Positions 1 through 7,556 of a stretch of 64,000 nt of DNA are shown here, in pieces. This DNA is from Ruminococcus sp. (GTDB lineage Bacteria; Bacillota; Clostridia; Oscillospirales; Ruminococcaceae), in the NCBI GenBank assembly GCA_017484095.1, contig JAFUTU010000018.1, positions 1-64,000 of the forward strand, given 5' to 3'. A program made the position numbers and the translations under genes. Every line of letters starts with the position of its first letter. Position 1 is the first letter of the stretch. The notes beneath the pieces are model-generated. The model saw only the letters and a list, made by a program, of their open reading frames with translations. It made no database searches and was not told where the DNA came from.

Positions 1-108
1 CCCTCAGAGCTGCATTCAAAGAGCAAGAACACTGTGTTCAAGGGTGAAAAGCTCAAAGGCAAGAACCTTTACACGATATGCGGCGGAAAGGTCGTATATC
101 AGCTATAA
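1..108 (+). CDS. pyrC: dihydroorotase, C-terminal end (partial)
   Basis: The window opens inside an open frame that ends at TAA 106-108. The last 35 residues include NTVFKG near the start and end in GGKVVYQL, the typical C-terminal strand of dihydroorotases (amidohydrolase fold; carbamoyl-aspartate to dihydroorotate in pyrimidine synthesis). pyrF follows after 20 bases and pyrK-pyrD lie further on, which supports the call. The metal-binding part is outside the window, so the identity rests on the tail and the context. Confidence 0.7.
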   Translation, partial: PSELHSKSKNTVFKGEKLKGKNLYTICGGKVVYQL

Positions 109-128
109 TATCGAAGAGAGGTAATAAA

Positions 129-1067
129 ATGAGTTTTGACAGACTTATTGAGAATATAGTAAAGACACAGAACCCTTCTGTGGTAGGGCTTGACCCGAAG
201 CTTGATTATGTTCCCGAGTTTATCAAGGTGAAGAAATTCAAGAAATACGGCAAGACTTTGAAGGGCGCTTCTAAGGCTATACTTGATTTCAACAAGGCTA
301 TAATCGACGAGATACACGATATATGCCCTGCTATAAAGCCGCAGGCTGCATACTATGAAATGTACGGCTACGAAGGCGTGAAAACGCTTTACAAGACTAT
401 AAAGTATGCGAAAGAAAAGGGTATGTTCGTTATAACTGACGGTAAGAGGAATGACATAGGTGCAACGATGGAGGCCTATGCTGCGGCTCATCTGGGAGTT
501 ACGGACATTGACGGAGATACGGTGGAAGCTTTTGGTGCTGATGCGCTGACAGTGAACGGATATCTGGGGTCTGACGGTATCGACCCGCTGCTTGAGATGT
601 GTGAAAAATACGACAAAGGCATTTACGTGCTTGTGAAAACATCTAACAAGTCAAGCGGCGAGCTGCAGGACCTTATGATCGGAAACAAGACGGTATATGC
701 TACGGTCGGAGATATGTGTGAGCGCTGGGGGAAAAACGCTATGGGCAAATACGGCTATTCGGCAGTTGGTGCCGTTGTAGGTGCTACTTATCCCGAACAG
801 CTTTCCGAAATGAGGTCTGCCCTGCCGCACACATTCTTCCTGGTGCCAGGATACGGAGCTCAGGGCGGCGGCGCTGAGGGCGTATCAAAGGCGTTTGATG
901 CGAACGGCCTTGGTGCGATAGTTAACTCATCAAGAGGAGTTATGTGCGCTTACAAAAAGGAAAAGGACTGCGATGAAAAGGACTTTGCAAAGGCTGCAAG
1001 GCGCGAAGTCATCAGGATGAAGGAGGATATAATCTCCTATCTTCCCAAGATCGCTCTTCCGGAGTAA
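129..1067 (+). CDS. pyrF: orotidine 5'-phosphate decarboxylase, long (type 2) form
   Basis: This cytosolic enzyme decarboxylates OMP to UMP, the last step of pyrimidine synthesis. The protein has 312 residues, the length of the type 2 PyrF family rather than the short ~230-aa type. The catalytic motif DGKRNDIGAT (Asp-x-Lys-x-x-Asp) is present, as are an early GLDPKLDYVP motif and a late phosphate-binding PGYGAQGGG loop. The frame is open upstream to 78, but ATG 129 has GAGAGG nine bases before it and gives the family N-terminus. It follows pyrC by 20 bases and is probably co-transcribed with it. Confidence 0.95.
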   Translation: MSFDRLIENIVKTQNPSVVGLDPKLDYVPEFIKVKKFKKYGKTLKGASKAILDFNKAIIDEIHDICPAIKPQAAYYEMYGYEGVKTLYKTIKYAKEKGMFVITDGKRNDIGATMEAYAAAHLGVTDIDGDTVEAFGADALTVNGYLGSDGIDPLLEMCEKYDKGIYVLVKTSNKSSGELQDLMIGNKTVYATVGDMCERWGKNAMGKYGYSAVGAVVGATYPEQLSEMRSALPHTFFLVPGYGAQGGGAEGVSKAFDANGLGAIVNSSRGVMCAYKKEKDCDEKDFAKAARREVIRMKEDIISYLPKIALPE

Positions 1068-1159
1068 AATTGAGCTTGCTGCATTAACTATTTATACCCG
1101 AAGGGGGTTGGGGGCGACCGTAAAGCCTCCAAGAAGAGTGTCATTATTATTAAAATCAC

Positions 1160-1180
1160 GCCCGATCTTTTTGGTCGGGC
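1160..1180 (+). terminator. weak hairpin after pyrF
   Basis: GCCCGA (1160-1165) pairs with TCGGGC (1175-1180) across a T-rich loop. The sequence after it is TAAATTTATA rather than a clean T-run, so termination would be weak. It lies in the 200-base gap between pyrF and the AraC/GGDEF gene. The stretch 1096-1125 before it is very G-rich and resembles the core of the repeat near 8280. Confidence 0.4.
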
Positions 1181-1242
1181 TAAATTTATATGTTTCAAGT
1201 TTACTCAAAAAATCAAGAAAAGATCTAAGAGTTATGTTATAT

Positions 1243-1263
1243 TATAATCATAGTAACGTTACT
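1243..1263 (+). promoter_or_regulatory. -10 box and 12-bp palindrome before the AraC/GGDEF gene
   Basis: A consensus TATAAT lies at 1243-1248. Four bases on is the perfect palindrome AGTAACGTTACT (1252-1263), which would cover the transcription start, a typical repressor position. No good -35 is visible at the right distance, as expected if an activator is needed. The palindrome could bind the gene's own AraC-type HTH; that is inference. Confidence 0.4.
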
Positions 1264-1279
1264 GAGAATGGTGAATAAC

Positions 1280-2113
1280 ATGAGAGTTTACGAAAACAGC
1301 TTTATTCTGTTCGTCACTGCTCTTGAATATATCGAGAGCCACCTGACTGATGAGTTTTCTCAGGAGGATATTGCGGCTAACTGCTACTGCTCGCTGTCTT
1401 CTTTGCAGAAAACGTGGAAATACTGCACACACCTGAGCGTGAAGGAATATATAACTAAGCGCAGGATAACTCTTGCAGGGCGAGATATGCTGCAAAATAA
1501 TATTTCTGTGCTTGATGCTGCGATGAAATACGGCTATAACTCTCACGAGGTATTCACCAGAGCATTCACAAAGGTATGGGGGATATCGCCGTCACGATTC
1601 AAGAAGGTGTGGATAGGCAGCCCTCTGCTGTATCCAAAGCTGAACCCTGAGTATCTTGAAGGAGAGGTTGCTATGACTAATAAAAAATATGATGTTACTG
1701 AATTTTATGATTATCTGCGCTCACAGGCAGGAACTTATGTACTTTGCTTTGATGTTGCAAATCTGATGCCCGTTAACGAAAATCTCGGTCGCGAAGCAGG
1801 TGACAAGGTGCTTATCGAAGCTTTCAGAAGGATAAATGAAGCGGCGGATGAAAATATGCTTTGCGTCAGAATGGGCGGAGATGAGTTCGTAATGATAACT
1901 GAGAGCAGCGACGAAGAGCTTATCTCTGAAATTGCTGAAAAGGTACTGTCACAAAACGGCGAGAAAACAAAATACAGCGGCGGTGAGGCAGCGGTTTCTC
2001 TCTGGTGCGGCGCTATGAAGCTGGATAAGAAGCTGAAGTATTCAAAGCTCTGTATTGATTTTGATGCAGCAGTAAACAAGGCAAGAAGCAGCGGAAAGTT
2101 TGAGATCATCTGA
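1280..2113 (+). CDS. AraC-type HTH fused to a GGDEF domain
   Basis: Residues about 15-113 (counted from the upstream ATG 1268) form an AraC/XylS double helix-turn-helix ending in the usual GISPSRFKK. After a short linker, residues 155-281 match a GGDEF domain: metal-site Asp162, Asn170, and an intact R-x-GGDEF signature at 201-207. GGDEF enzymes make cyclic di-GMP from two GTP. Pairing one directly with a DNA-binding head, with no sensor domain, is uncommon. The domain is short (~125 aa), so it could instead sense GTP or c-di-GMP. ATG 1280 is preferred because GGTGA precedes it; ATG 1268 has no ribosome site. The deaminase gene begins 12 bases after the stop. Confidence 0.8.
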   Translation: MRVYENSFILFVTALEYIESHLTDEFSQEDIAANCYCSLSSLQKTWKYCTHLSVKEYITKRRITLAGRDMLQNNISVLDAAMKYGYNSHEVFTRAFTKVWGISPSRFKKVWIGSPLLYPKLNPEYLEGEVAMTNKKYDVTEFYDYLRSQAGTYVLCFDVANLMPVNENLGREAGDKVLIEAFRRINEAADENMLCVRMGGDEFVMITESSDEELISEIAEKVLSQNGEKTKYSGGEAAVSLWCGAMKLDKKLKYSKLCIDFDAAVNKARSSGKFEII

Positions 2114-2124
2114 CGGGAGTTATT

Positions 2125-2757
2125 ATGTGGAATGATTTGTCTTACGAGTGGAAAACAGTACTGACGGAAGCGTGGAATGCTTTTAAAAACGGAAGCACGC
2201 CGATTGGGGCTGCGCTTTTCACAAAAGACGGAGAGCTTGTTTTAAGCGACAGGAACCGCAGCCATGAGGCTGACACGGTAAACATTGAGATATCTCATGC
2301 GGAGGCTAATGCGCTGCGGAGACTGGACACAAGGGTGCTCAATTCGAGAGAGCTTACGCTTTATACCTCAATGGAGCCTTGCCCGATGTGCATGGGCATG
2401 GCGATAATGGGACATATTAAGGATATAAGATATGCTGCATATGACAGCTACTGCGGAATGATACATCTTACAAATACTGATCCGTATTACATCGGGAAGG
2501 GTGTAAAATGTGTTTATGAGGGCGATGAGCTTGAGGTTTTTCAGCTGACTATACAGAGCTATTATGAGCTCAGGCACATTGACAGGGGCTGTTCGGACAA
2601 GGTACTGAATATGTTCTGCAAGACAAATGCTGCCGCTGTCCAGACTGCAAAGAAGCTATATAAAGAAAAAACTCTGGACGTGCTTGCACAAAAGAATACT
2701 GAGTGCAAAGAAGTGTTTGATATGATAATCGATATGAATAAGAATGAAGCCCGATGA
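2125..2757 (+). CDS. nucleoside/base deaminase (CMP/dCMP deaminase fold)
   Basis: The zinc site of the cytidine deaminase superfamily is complete: HAE at residues 58-60 and PCPMC at 85-89 (Cys86, Cys89). The order and spacing fit the guanine deaminase / TadA branch, and a 60-residue C-terminal helical tail is present. The likely reaction is hydrolytic deamination of a purine or related base; the substrate cannot be read from sequence. GGGAG lies just before the ATG, and only 12 bases separate it from the AraC/GGDEF gene, suggesting joint transcription. TadA seems less likely because of the C-terminal extension. Confidence 0.75.
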   Translation: MWNDLSYEWKTVLTEAWNAFKNGSTPIGAALFTKDGELVLSDRNRSHEADTVNIEISHAEANALRRLDTRVLNSRELTLYTSMEPCPMCMGMAIMGHIKDIRYAAYDSYCGMIHLTNTDPYYIGKGVKCVYEGDELEVFQLTIQSYYELRHIDRGCSDKVLNMFCKTNAAAVQTAKKLYKEKTLDVLAQKNTECKEVFDMIIDMNKNEAR

Positions 2758-2772
2758 AAAGTCGGGCTTTTT
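2748..2772 (+). terminator. Rho-independent terminator after the deaminase gene
   Basis: AGCCCGA (2748-2754) and TCGGGCT (2762-2768) form a 7-bp stem followed by T5. The 5' arm lies in the last codons and the stop codon begins the loop. The pyrK promoter starts three bases later. Confidence 0.85.
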
Positions 2773-2774
2773 CC

Positions 2775-2803
2775 TTGACAATCACTTTTGTTTCAGATAT
2801 AAT
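2775..2803 (+). promoter_or_regulatory. consensus promoter of pyrK-pyrD
   Basis: A perfect TTGACA (2775-2780), 17-base spacer and perfect TATAAT (2798-2803). It is packed directly behind the previous terminator, with the pyrK start 31 bases downstream. There is no room for a PyrR-type attenuator leader. Confidence 0.9.
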
Positions 2804-2833
2804 AGGATAAGAATACTGATAGGAAGTGATGAT

Positions 2834-3607
2834 ATGTTCAGGCAGGGAGAATACAGGATAGTATCAAAGAAAAATCTTGCCAAAGGTATCTACGATATTG
2901 AGATACTCTGCCCTGAGGTAGCTGAAATAGCTGAGGCAGGACAGTTCGTACAAGCGACTGCTGAAGGATTTTTCCTGAGAAGGCCTATATCTATCTGTGA
3001 TATAGACAAGGATAAGGGTACTATAAGACTGGTTTTTGAGATCAGAGGAAAGGGCACCGAAAAGCTTGCAGAGCTTAATTGCGGTGATAATATTGATCTT
3101 ATCGCGCCTCTCGGTAAGGGGTTCAAAAAGATCGGAAAGAACAAAAAAGTGATCTGTGTAGGCGGAGGTATCGGAACACCGCCAATGGTATCTATTGCTA
3201 AGGAATACGGAGAGAATGCGACTGCTATCTCGGGATTCAGGAATATGGCGGCAGTTATATTGCAGGAAGACTTCAAGAAAATGGGCGCAAGAAGTGTGCT
3301 CTGCACCGATGACGGAACGGTCGGAAGAAAAGGATTTGTGACAGACGCTTTAAGAGATGAGATAAAGGCTGAGAAGCCAGACATAGTATACGCCTGCGGA
3401 CCTATGTTGATGCTTAAAAATGTTGCGACTATCTGCAAAGAGAACGGCATAGAATGTCAGGTATCGCTTGAGCAGAGAATGGCGTGCGGAGTGGGAGCCT
3501 GCCTTGTATGCGTATGCAAAACGGTCAAGGACGGCGAGGAGTTCAACTCGCACGTTTGCAAAGACGGACCTGTATTCGACAGCGAGGAGGTGCTCTTTGA
3601 TGAGTAA
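2834..3607 (+). CDS. pyrK: dihydroorotate dehydrogenase B, electron transfer subunit
   Basis: PyrK carries FAD and a [2Fe-2S] cluster and passes electrons from PyrD to NAD+. The 257-residue protein has an N-terminal ferredoxin-reductase barrel (FLRRPIS flavin motif), a nucleotide-binding GGGIGTPP motif, and near the end the Cys cluster ACGVGACLVCVC plus a later HVC that ligate the iron-sulfur centre. The frame runs upstream to 2744 through the terminator and promoter, so ATG 2834, with AGGAAG before it, is the start. It overlaps pyrD by 8 bases. Confidence 0.95.
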   Translation: MFRQGEYRIVSKKNLAKGIYDIEILCPEVAEIAEAGQFVQATAEGFFLRRPISICDIDKDKGTIRLVFEIRGKGTEKLAELNCGDNIDLIAPLGKGFKKIGKNKKVICVGGGIGTPPMVSIAKEYGENATAISGFRNMAAVILQEDFKKMGARSVLCTDDGTVGRKGFVTDALRDEIKAEKPDIVYACGPMLMLKNVATICKENGIECQVSLEQRMACGVGACLVCVCKTVKDGEEFNSHVCKDGPVFDSEEVLFDE

Positions 3608-4514
3608 CAGACTTGAAACGGTATTCTGCGGTGTGAGGCTTAAAAATCCTGTTATACCTGCCAGCGGTACTTTCGGTTACGGAAGAGAATATGAGAGCTT
3701 ATATCCACTGTCAAAGCTGGGTGGGATATCTGTTAAGGGAACTACACTGCACAGGCGTGAAGGAAACCCCGGACCCAGAGTTGCAGAGACACCGAGCGGA
3801 ATGCTAAATTCTGTGGGGCTGCAAAACGGCGGAGTTGACAAGTTCATCGAATATGAGCTGCCAAATCTCAGGAAGAGCGATATTGTGGTGATCGCAAATA
3901 TCGCGGGTAGCACAGTTGAGGAATGTGCTGAGCTGGCGGCTAGGATAGATGATACAGACGTTGAGATGATAGAGCTTAATATATCCTGCCCGAATGTAAA
4001 GCAAGGCGGAGCTGCTTTCGGAACTGATTGCACGGTGGCAGGAGCTGTAACAAAGGCTGTGAGAGAGGCTACAAAAAAGCCGCTTATGGTAAAACTCTCC
4101 CCTAACGTGACAAGCATCACTGAGATTGCAAAAAGTGTTGAGGCGAACGGTGCAGATGCGGTATCGCTGATAAACACACTGCTCGGAATGAGAATAGATA
4201 TAAAGACCGGAAGGCCAATACTTAAAAATAATGTAGGTGGGCTTTCAGGGCCTGCGGTGCTGCCTGTGGCTGTAAGAATGGTATGGCAGGTCGCTAATGC
4301 TGTTGATATTCCTGTTATGGGTATGGGCGGTATAGCTACCTGGGAGGACGCTGTTGAGATAATGATGGCAGGAGCAAGCGCTGTACAGATCGGTGCTGCT
4401 ATATTTGCAGATCCTTTTGCGCCGATAAAGATCATCAACGGGCTGGAAGAATACTGCAAGGCTAATAATATTGACAACATTTCACAGATAGTGGGAACTG
4501 TTAAGCCTTGGTAG
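3600..4514 (+). CDS. pyrD: dihydroorotate dehydrogenase B, catalytic subunit
   Basis: This FMN enzyme oxidises dihydroorotate to orotate and forms a heterotetramer with PyrK. The protein has 304 residues in a TIM barrel. The active-site Cys lies in ELNISCPNVKQGG, the class 1B signature (class 2 uses Ser), and the phosphate-binding GMGGI is present. The ATG overlaps the end of pyrK and GAGGAGG lies inside pyrK at the right distance, so the two are translationally coupled. No terminator follows. Confidence 0.95.
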   Translation: MSNRLETVFCGVRLKNPVIPASGTFGYGREYESLYPLSKLGGISVKGTTLHRREGNPGPRVAETPSGMLNSVGLQNGGVDKFIEYELPNLRKSDIVVIANIAGSTVEECAELAARIDDTDVEMIELNISCPNVKQGGAAFGTDCTVAGAVTKAVREATKKPLMVKLSPNVTSITEIAKSVEANGADAVSLINTLLGMRIDIKTGRPILKNNVGGLSGPAVLPVAVRMVWQVANAVDIPVMGMGGIATWEDAVEIMMAGASAVQIGAAIFADPFAPIKIINGLEEYCKANNIDNISQIVGTVKPW

Positions 4515-4565
4515 AATAAGATAAAAAATGGTTTTTTAATTGAGTTTAATAGATAATTTTGCATA

Positions 4566-4608
4566 TTGACAGCAAGAGCTTGTGGTGATATAATGTTCTT
4601 GCTGTCAA
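4566..4608 (+). promoter_or_regulatory. consensus promoter inside a 12-bp inverted repeat
   Basis: TTGACA (4566-4571), 17 bases, TATAAT (4589-4594). The -35 box is the first half of TTGACAGCAAGA (4566-4577), whose exact reverse complement lies at 4597-4608 over the expected start site. The two 12-base arms bracket the core promoter with a 19-base gap, so a dimeric repressor or a cruciform could mask it. The RBS GAGGAG and the lipoprotein ATG follow. Confidence 0.8.
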
Positions 4609-4633
4609 ATTCTTTCAATTTGAGGAGATAACT

Positions 4634-5137
4634 ATGTATAAAAAGATAATTTCAATAGCACTTTGTGCTGCAATAGGTATTTGTATGTGCGCCTGCTCGG
4701 ACAGTGATAGTTCAGGCTCTTCAAGTTCAAGCTCAGCTGCTGCCAGCAGCGAAAGTGAGCTTTCGGCACAGGATATACTTGAAAAGGCCGCTTCCGAGAC
4801 AATGACAGAAAAGGCTTTTTTCAGTGATGAGAAGTTTCAAAACAACATAAACAAGCTATACGGTATCGATGCTGATAAGCTGGAGGACGGCGGCATAGTT
4901 TACGGAAACAGCGGTTCAGCGGACGAGATATCTGTATTAAAGCTTAAAGACGATTCGTCTGCTAAAAAGGTACTTGAGGCGAGAGTAGAATACAGAGCTA
5001 CGCAGTTTCAGAATTACAAGCCGTCAGAAATGCCAAAGATAGATGCTGCACAGATATTTGAGGAGGGCGGCTACTGGTTTCTGATAATTGCTGATGACCC
5101 CGATCCGATACATCAAACAATTGATGATATGATGTAG
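4634..5137 (+). CDS. DUF4358-type lipoprotein
   Basis: A signal peptide ends in a cysteine-rich lipobox with acylation probably at Cys21, then a Ser-rich linker (24-41) and a folded domain of about 120 residues. The pattern of a hydrophobic GGIVYG strand, a Lys/Asp helix, and a GGYWFLIIADD strand near the end resembles DUF4358 lipoproteins of clostridia, whose role is unknown. It is expected on the outer face of the membrane. It sits 24 bases before a transglutaminase-like lipoprotein under the same promoter. Confidence 0.7.
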   Translation: MYKKIISIALCAAIGICMCACSDSDSSGSSSSSSAAASSESELSAQDILEKAASETMTEKAFFSDEKFQNNINKLYGIDADKLEDGGIVYGNSGSADEISVLKLKDDSSAKKVLEARVEYRATQFQNYKPSEMPKIDAAQIFEEGGYWFLIIADDPDPIHQTIDDMM

Positions 5138-5161
5138 AAATATAAGAAAGAAGGATAACAA

Positions 5162-6340
5162 ATGAAAAAGGCAACAATGAAAAGGACGATCGCTGCGGCG
5201 CTGTGTATCACTGCCCTGCTCTGCGGTTGTTCGGAAAAGAAAGACACATCGACCGACAGCAAGCAGCTGAAGGAAATGTCAGCAAAGATAGACGGTCTGA
5301 CTGACAAGGTCGATAAGCTGAACAACAAGATCAGCGAATATGAAGAGCTGATAGATGAGGACGATATATCATTTGATGATGATATACACCCAATCTACGA
5401 TGACACGGCGGTGATCGAAGCATACAAAAGCGGTGACGATTCAAAGCTCACTGATGAAAAGGACAAATACATACTTACAGAGCTTAAAAAGGCAATTGAT
5501 GAGATAATAAGCGAGGATATGTCGGACTACGAAAAAGAGAAGGCCGTATACGACTATATTTACAAGAACACACAGTTCGATGAGGATTCGCTTAATGCGA
5601 TAAGCGAGATAGAGGAGTCGGATTATTCTCACACACCATATGGGTTCTTTCATGACCACAATGTTATATGTGTAGGTGATGCAACTACATTCAAGCTGTT
5701 TATGGACGCACTGGATATCGACTGCAAGATAATCCACTCGACTGAGCAGGGCGAGCATGCATGGGACGTTGTAAAGGTAGACGGTGACTGGTATCACGTT
5801 GATGTGCTGTTTGACGGTGGTTTCGGAGAGCCTGCGTATGCGTTTTTCAACGTGCCTGATTCTGCAAAGGAAATGGGAGACTACCCTTGGGACCGCGATG
5901 AAGATGACATACCTGAGTGCACAAGCACGAAATACTGCTACATATGCAACAATGCGGAAAAGATCGACAGTGTTTATGACCTGCCGGAGAAGATGAAAGA
6001 GCTTCTGGACAGCGACGAGGCTGCGGCTTATTATTCGATTGATCTACCCGAAGGTGTTGACGGTCTGAGTGCGGCTATGCAGATGGTTTATATGAATAAC
6101 AGCATTATAATGAACATGGATTGCTTCTACGGGATCAATGCTGTTGTGACAGATGACGGAAAGAGCATCTGCTTCGGTGTTTCGGTTGTCAGAGACGCAT
6201 ACGATGATGACAACGGTAAGAAAGAGCTCAGTGGAGAGGGACTGGATATTGACTACGAAAAGCTTGATGAACAGTTCAGAGAGTATCTGGGAGACCACTA
6301 CAGCGGATATGAGTTCTATGACGGTGAAGCATTCGGATAA
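5162..6340 (+). CDS. lipoprotein with coiled coil and transglutaminase-like domain
   Basis: The signal peptide ends at LLCGC (Cys23). A short coiled coil (about 34-63) is followed by a transglutaminase/protease-like core. The Cys-His-Asp triad is visible as Cys170 (NVICVGDA), His199 (GEHAWDV) and Asp214 (YHVDVLFD). Such domains act as cell-surface peptidases or cross-linkers. The C-terminal ~150 residues are acidic and not recognised. It shares an operon with the DUF4358 lipoprotein, so the two may work on the same envelope substrate. GAAAGAAGG before the ATG is an adequate RBS. Confidence 0.75.
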   Translation: MKKATMKRTIAAALCITALLCGCSEKKDTSTDSKQLKEMSAKIDGLTDKVDKLNNKISEYEELIDEDDISFDDDIHPIYDDTAVIEAYKSGDDSKLTDEKDKYILTELKKAIDEIISEDMSDYEKEKAVYDYIYKNTQFDEDSLNAISEIEESDYSHTPYGFFHDHNVICVGDATTFKLFMDALDIDCKIIHSTEQGEHAWDVVKVDGDWYHVDVLFDGGFGEPAYAFFNVPDSAKEMGDYPWDRDEDDIPECTSTKYCYICNNAEKIDSVYDLPEKMKELLDSDEAAAYYSIDLPEGVDGLSAAMQMVYMNNSIIMNMDCFYGINAVVTDDGKSICFGVSVVRDAYDDDNGKKELSGEGLDIDYEKLDEQFREYLGDHYSGYEFYDGEAFG

Positions 6341-6352
6341 ATAAAACAAAAA

Positions 6353-6386
6353 GCAGACAGTCTGACAAAAGACTGCCTGCATTTTT
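6353..6386 (+). terminator. bidirectional terminator between lipoprotein gene and cysK
   Basis: GCAGACAGTC (6353-6362) pairs with GACTGCCTGC (6371-6380) with one mismatch, then T6. The opposite strand has T5 after the stem, so it can also end cysK, which converges from the right. Confidence 0.85.
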
Positions 6387-6409
6387 TATTTATGTCAGAA
6401 AACCATGGA

Positions 6410-7339
6410 TCAATCAAACAAAGCGGTAGAAAGGTATCTCTCACCTGTATCGGGAAGAAGAGCTACTATAGTTTTGCCCTTGTTCTCGGGCTTCTTAGCA
6501 AGCTCGGTAGCTGCAAAAAGGGCTGCACCTGAAGAAATACCAACAAGGACGCCCTCAGTCTTAGCAAACTTGTTGCCTGCTGCAAACGCGTTCTCATTCT
6601 CAACCTTGATAACGCCGTCATAAACATTAGTGTCAAGAACCTCAGGAACAAATCCTGCGCCGATACCCTGAATCTTATGAGGACCTGATTTGCCCTCTGA
6701 CAGAACAGGAGAGGTTGCAGGCTCAACTGCATAAACCTTAACGTCAGGGTTCTGAGACTTTAGATACTGACCGACACCTGTTACGGTTCCACCTGTACCA
6801 ACACCTGCTACGAAGATGTCTACCTTTCCATCGGTATCGTTCCAGATCTCAGGACCTGTTGTTCCAAGATGGATAGCAGGGTTTGCAGGATTTACGAACT
6901 GTCCGAGTATAACGGAGTTCTCGATCTCCTCGTGAAGCTCATCAGCCTTAGCGATAGCGCCCTTCATACCCTTTGCGCCCTCAGTAAGAACTATCTGAGC
7001 GCCGTATGCTTTAAGAAGGTTTCTTCTCTCAACACTCATCGTCTCAGGCATTGTGAGAATTACCTTATAGCCCTTAGAAACGCCTATCGATGCAAGTCCG
7101 ATACCTGTGTTGCCCGATGTAGGCTCGATTATCGTTGCGCCCTCTTTCAGAACGCCCTTAGCCTCTGCGTCCTCGATCATTGCAGATGCTACTCTGTCCT
7201 TAACGCTGCCAGCAGGGTTGAAAAGCTCAAGCTTTGTAAGTATATCTGCCTCTGCTCCAACGCTCTTTGCATATCTGTCTGCTTTCAGAAGCGGTGTGCC
7301 TCCAACAAGCTGTGATACGTTATCATAAACCTTTGCCAT
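6410..7339 (-). CDS. cysK: cysteine synthase (O-acetylserine sulfhydrylase)
   Basis: This PLP enzyme makes cysteine from O-acetylserine and sulfide in the cytosol. The 309-residue protein matches the family length. The PLP lysine is in PAGSVKDR, the substrate-binding loop is EPTSGNTG, and the glycine-rich phosphate cup is GVGTGGT. GGAGG precedes the ATG. It is a single-gene unit with its own promoter carrying a TAGGAAT palindrome, which points to regulation by cysteine or sulfur status. Confidence 0.95.
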   Translation of the reverse strand: MAKVYDNVSQLVGGTPLLKADRYAKSVGAEADILTKLELFNPAGSVKDRVASAMIEDAEAKGVLKEGATIIEPTSGNTGIGLASIGVSKGYKVILTMPETMSVERRNLLKAYGAQIVLTEGAKGMKGAIAKADELHEEIENSVILGQFVNPANPAIHLGTTGPEIWNDTDGKVDIFVAGVGTGGTVTGVGQYLKSQNPDVKVYAVEPATSPVLSEGKSGPHKIQGIGAGFVPEVLDTNVYDGVIKVENENAFAAGNKFAKTEGVLVGISSGAALFAATELAKKPENKGKTIVALLPDTGERYLSTALFD

Positions 7340-7375
7340 ATAGATCAGCCTCCATTGATGTTTTAGTGTAACTTT

Positions 7376-7411
7376 ACTATATCATACTATTCCTAGTATG
7401 TCAATAGGAAT
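7376..7411 (-). promoter_or_regulatory. cysK promoter with overlapping palindromic operator
   Basis: On the minus strand: TTGACA (complement of 7399-7404), 17 bases, TATAGT (complement of 7376-7381). ATTCCTA (7389-7395) and TAGGAAT (7405-7411) form a perfect 7-bp inverted repeat with a 9-base centre covering the -35. The position fits repression. Rrf2-type CymR proteins control cysK in other Firmicutes, but the regulator here is not in the window. Confidence 0.75.
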
Positions 7412-7556
7412 AAAACATTTTTGACATTTTTTACAATTTAGTCTCCTATTGTATTCAATTAATTATACACTTGTTACAAACAGGTATAAAGGCTGAACTG
7501 AATAAATATGCTAAATGAGGAAATAATAAACATAAAAAATCTCAGGAGGTAACAAA

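Noticed and set aside
1096..1140. Possible c-di-GMP riboswitch upstream of the GGDEF gene, because ACCGTAAAGCCTCC resembles the riboswitch segment ACGCAAAGCCTCC
   Set aside because: The other conserved parts (CACAGGGCAAACC, receptor loop and second helix) are missing and the region lies before a hairpin that would end its transcript.
3677..4618. Long open frame (313 aa) on the minus strand across pyrD
   Set aside because: Shadow of pyrD: Ser/Ala/Pro-rich low-complexity translation, no RBS, no family resemblance, while pyrD is certain.
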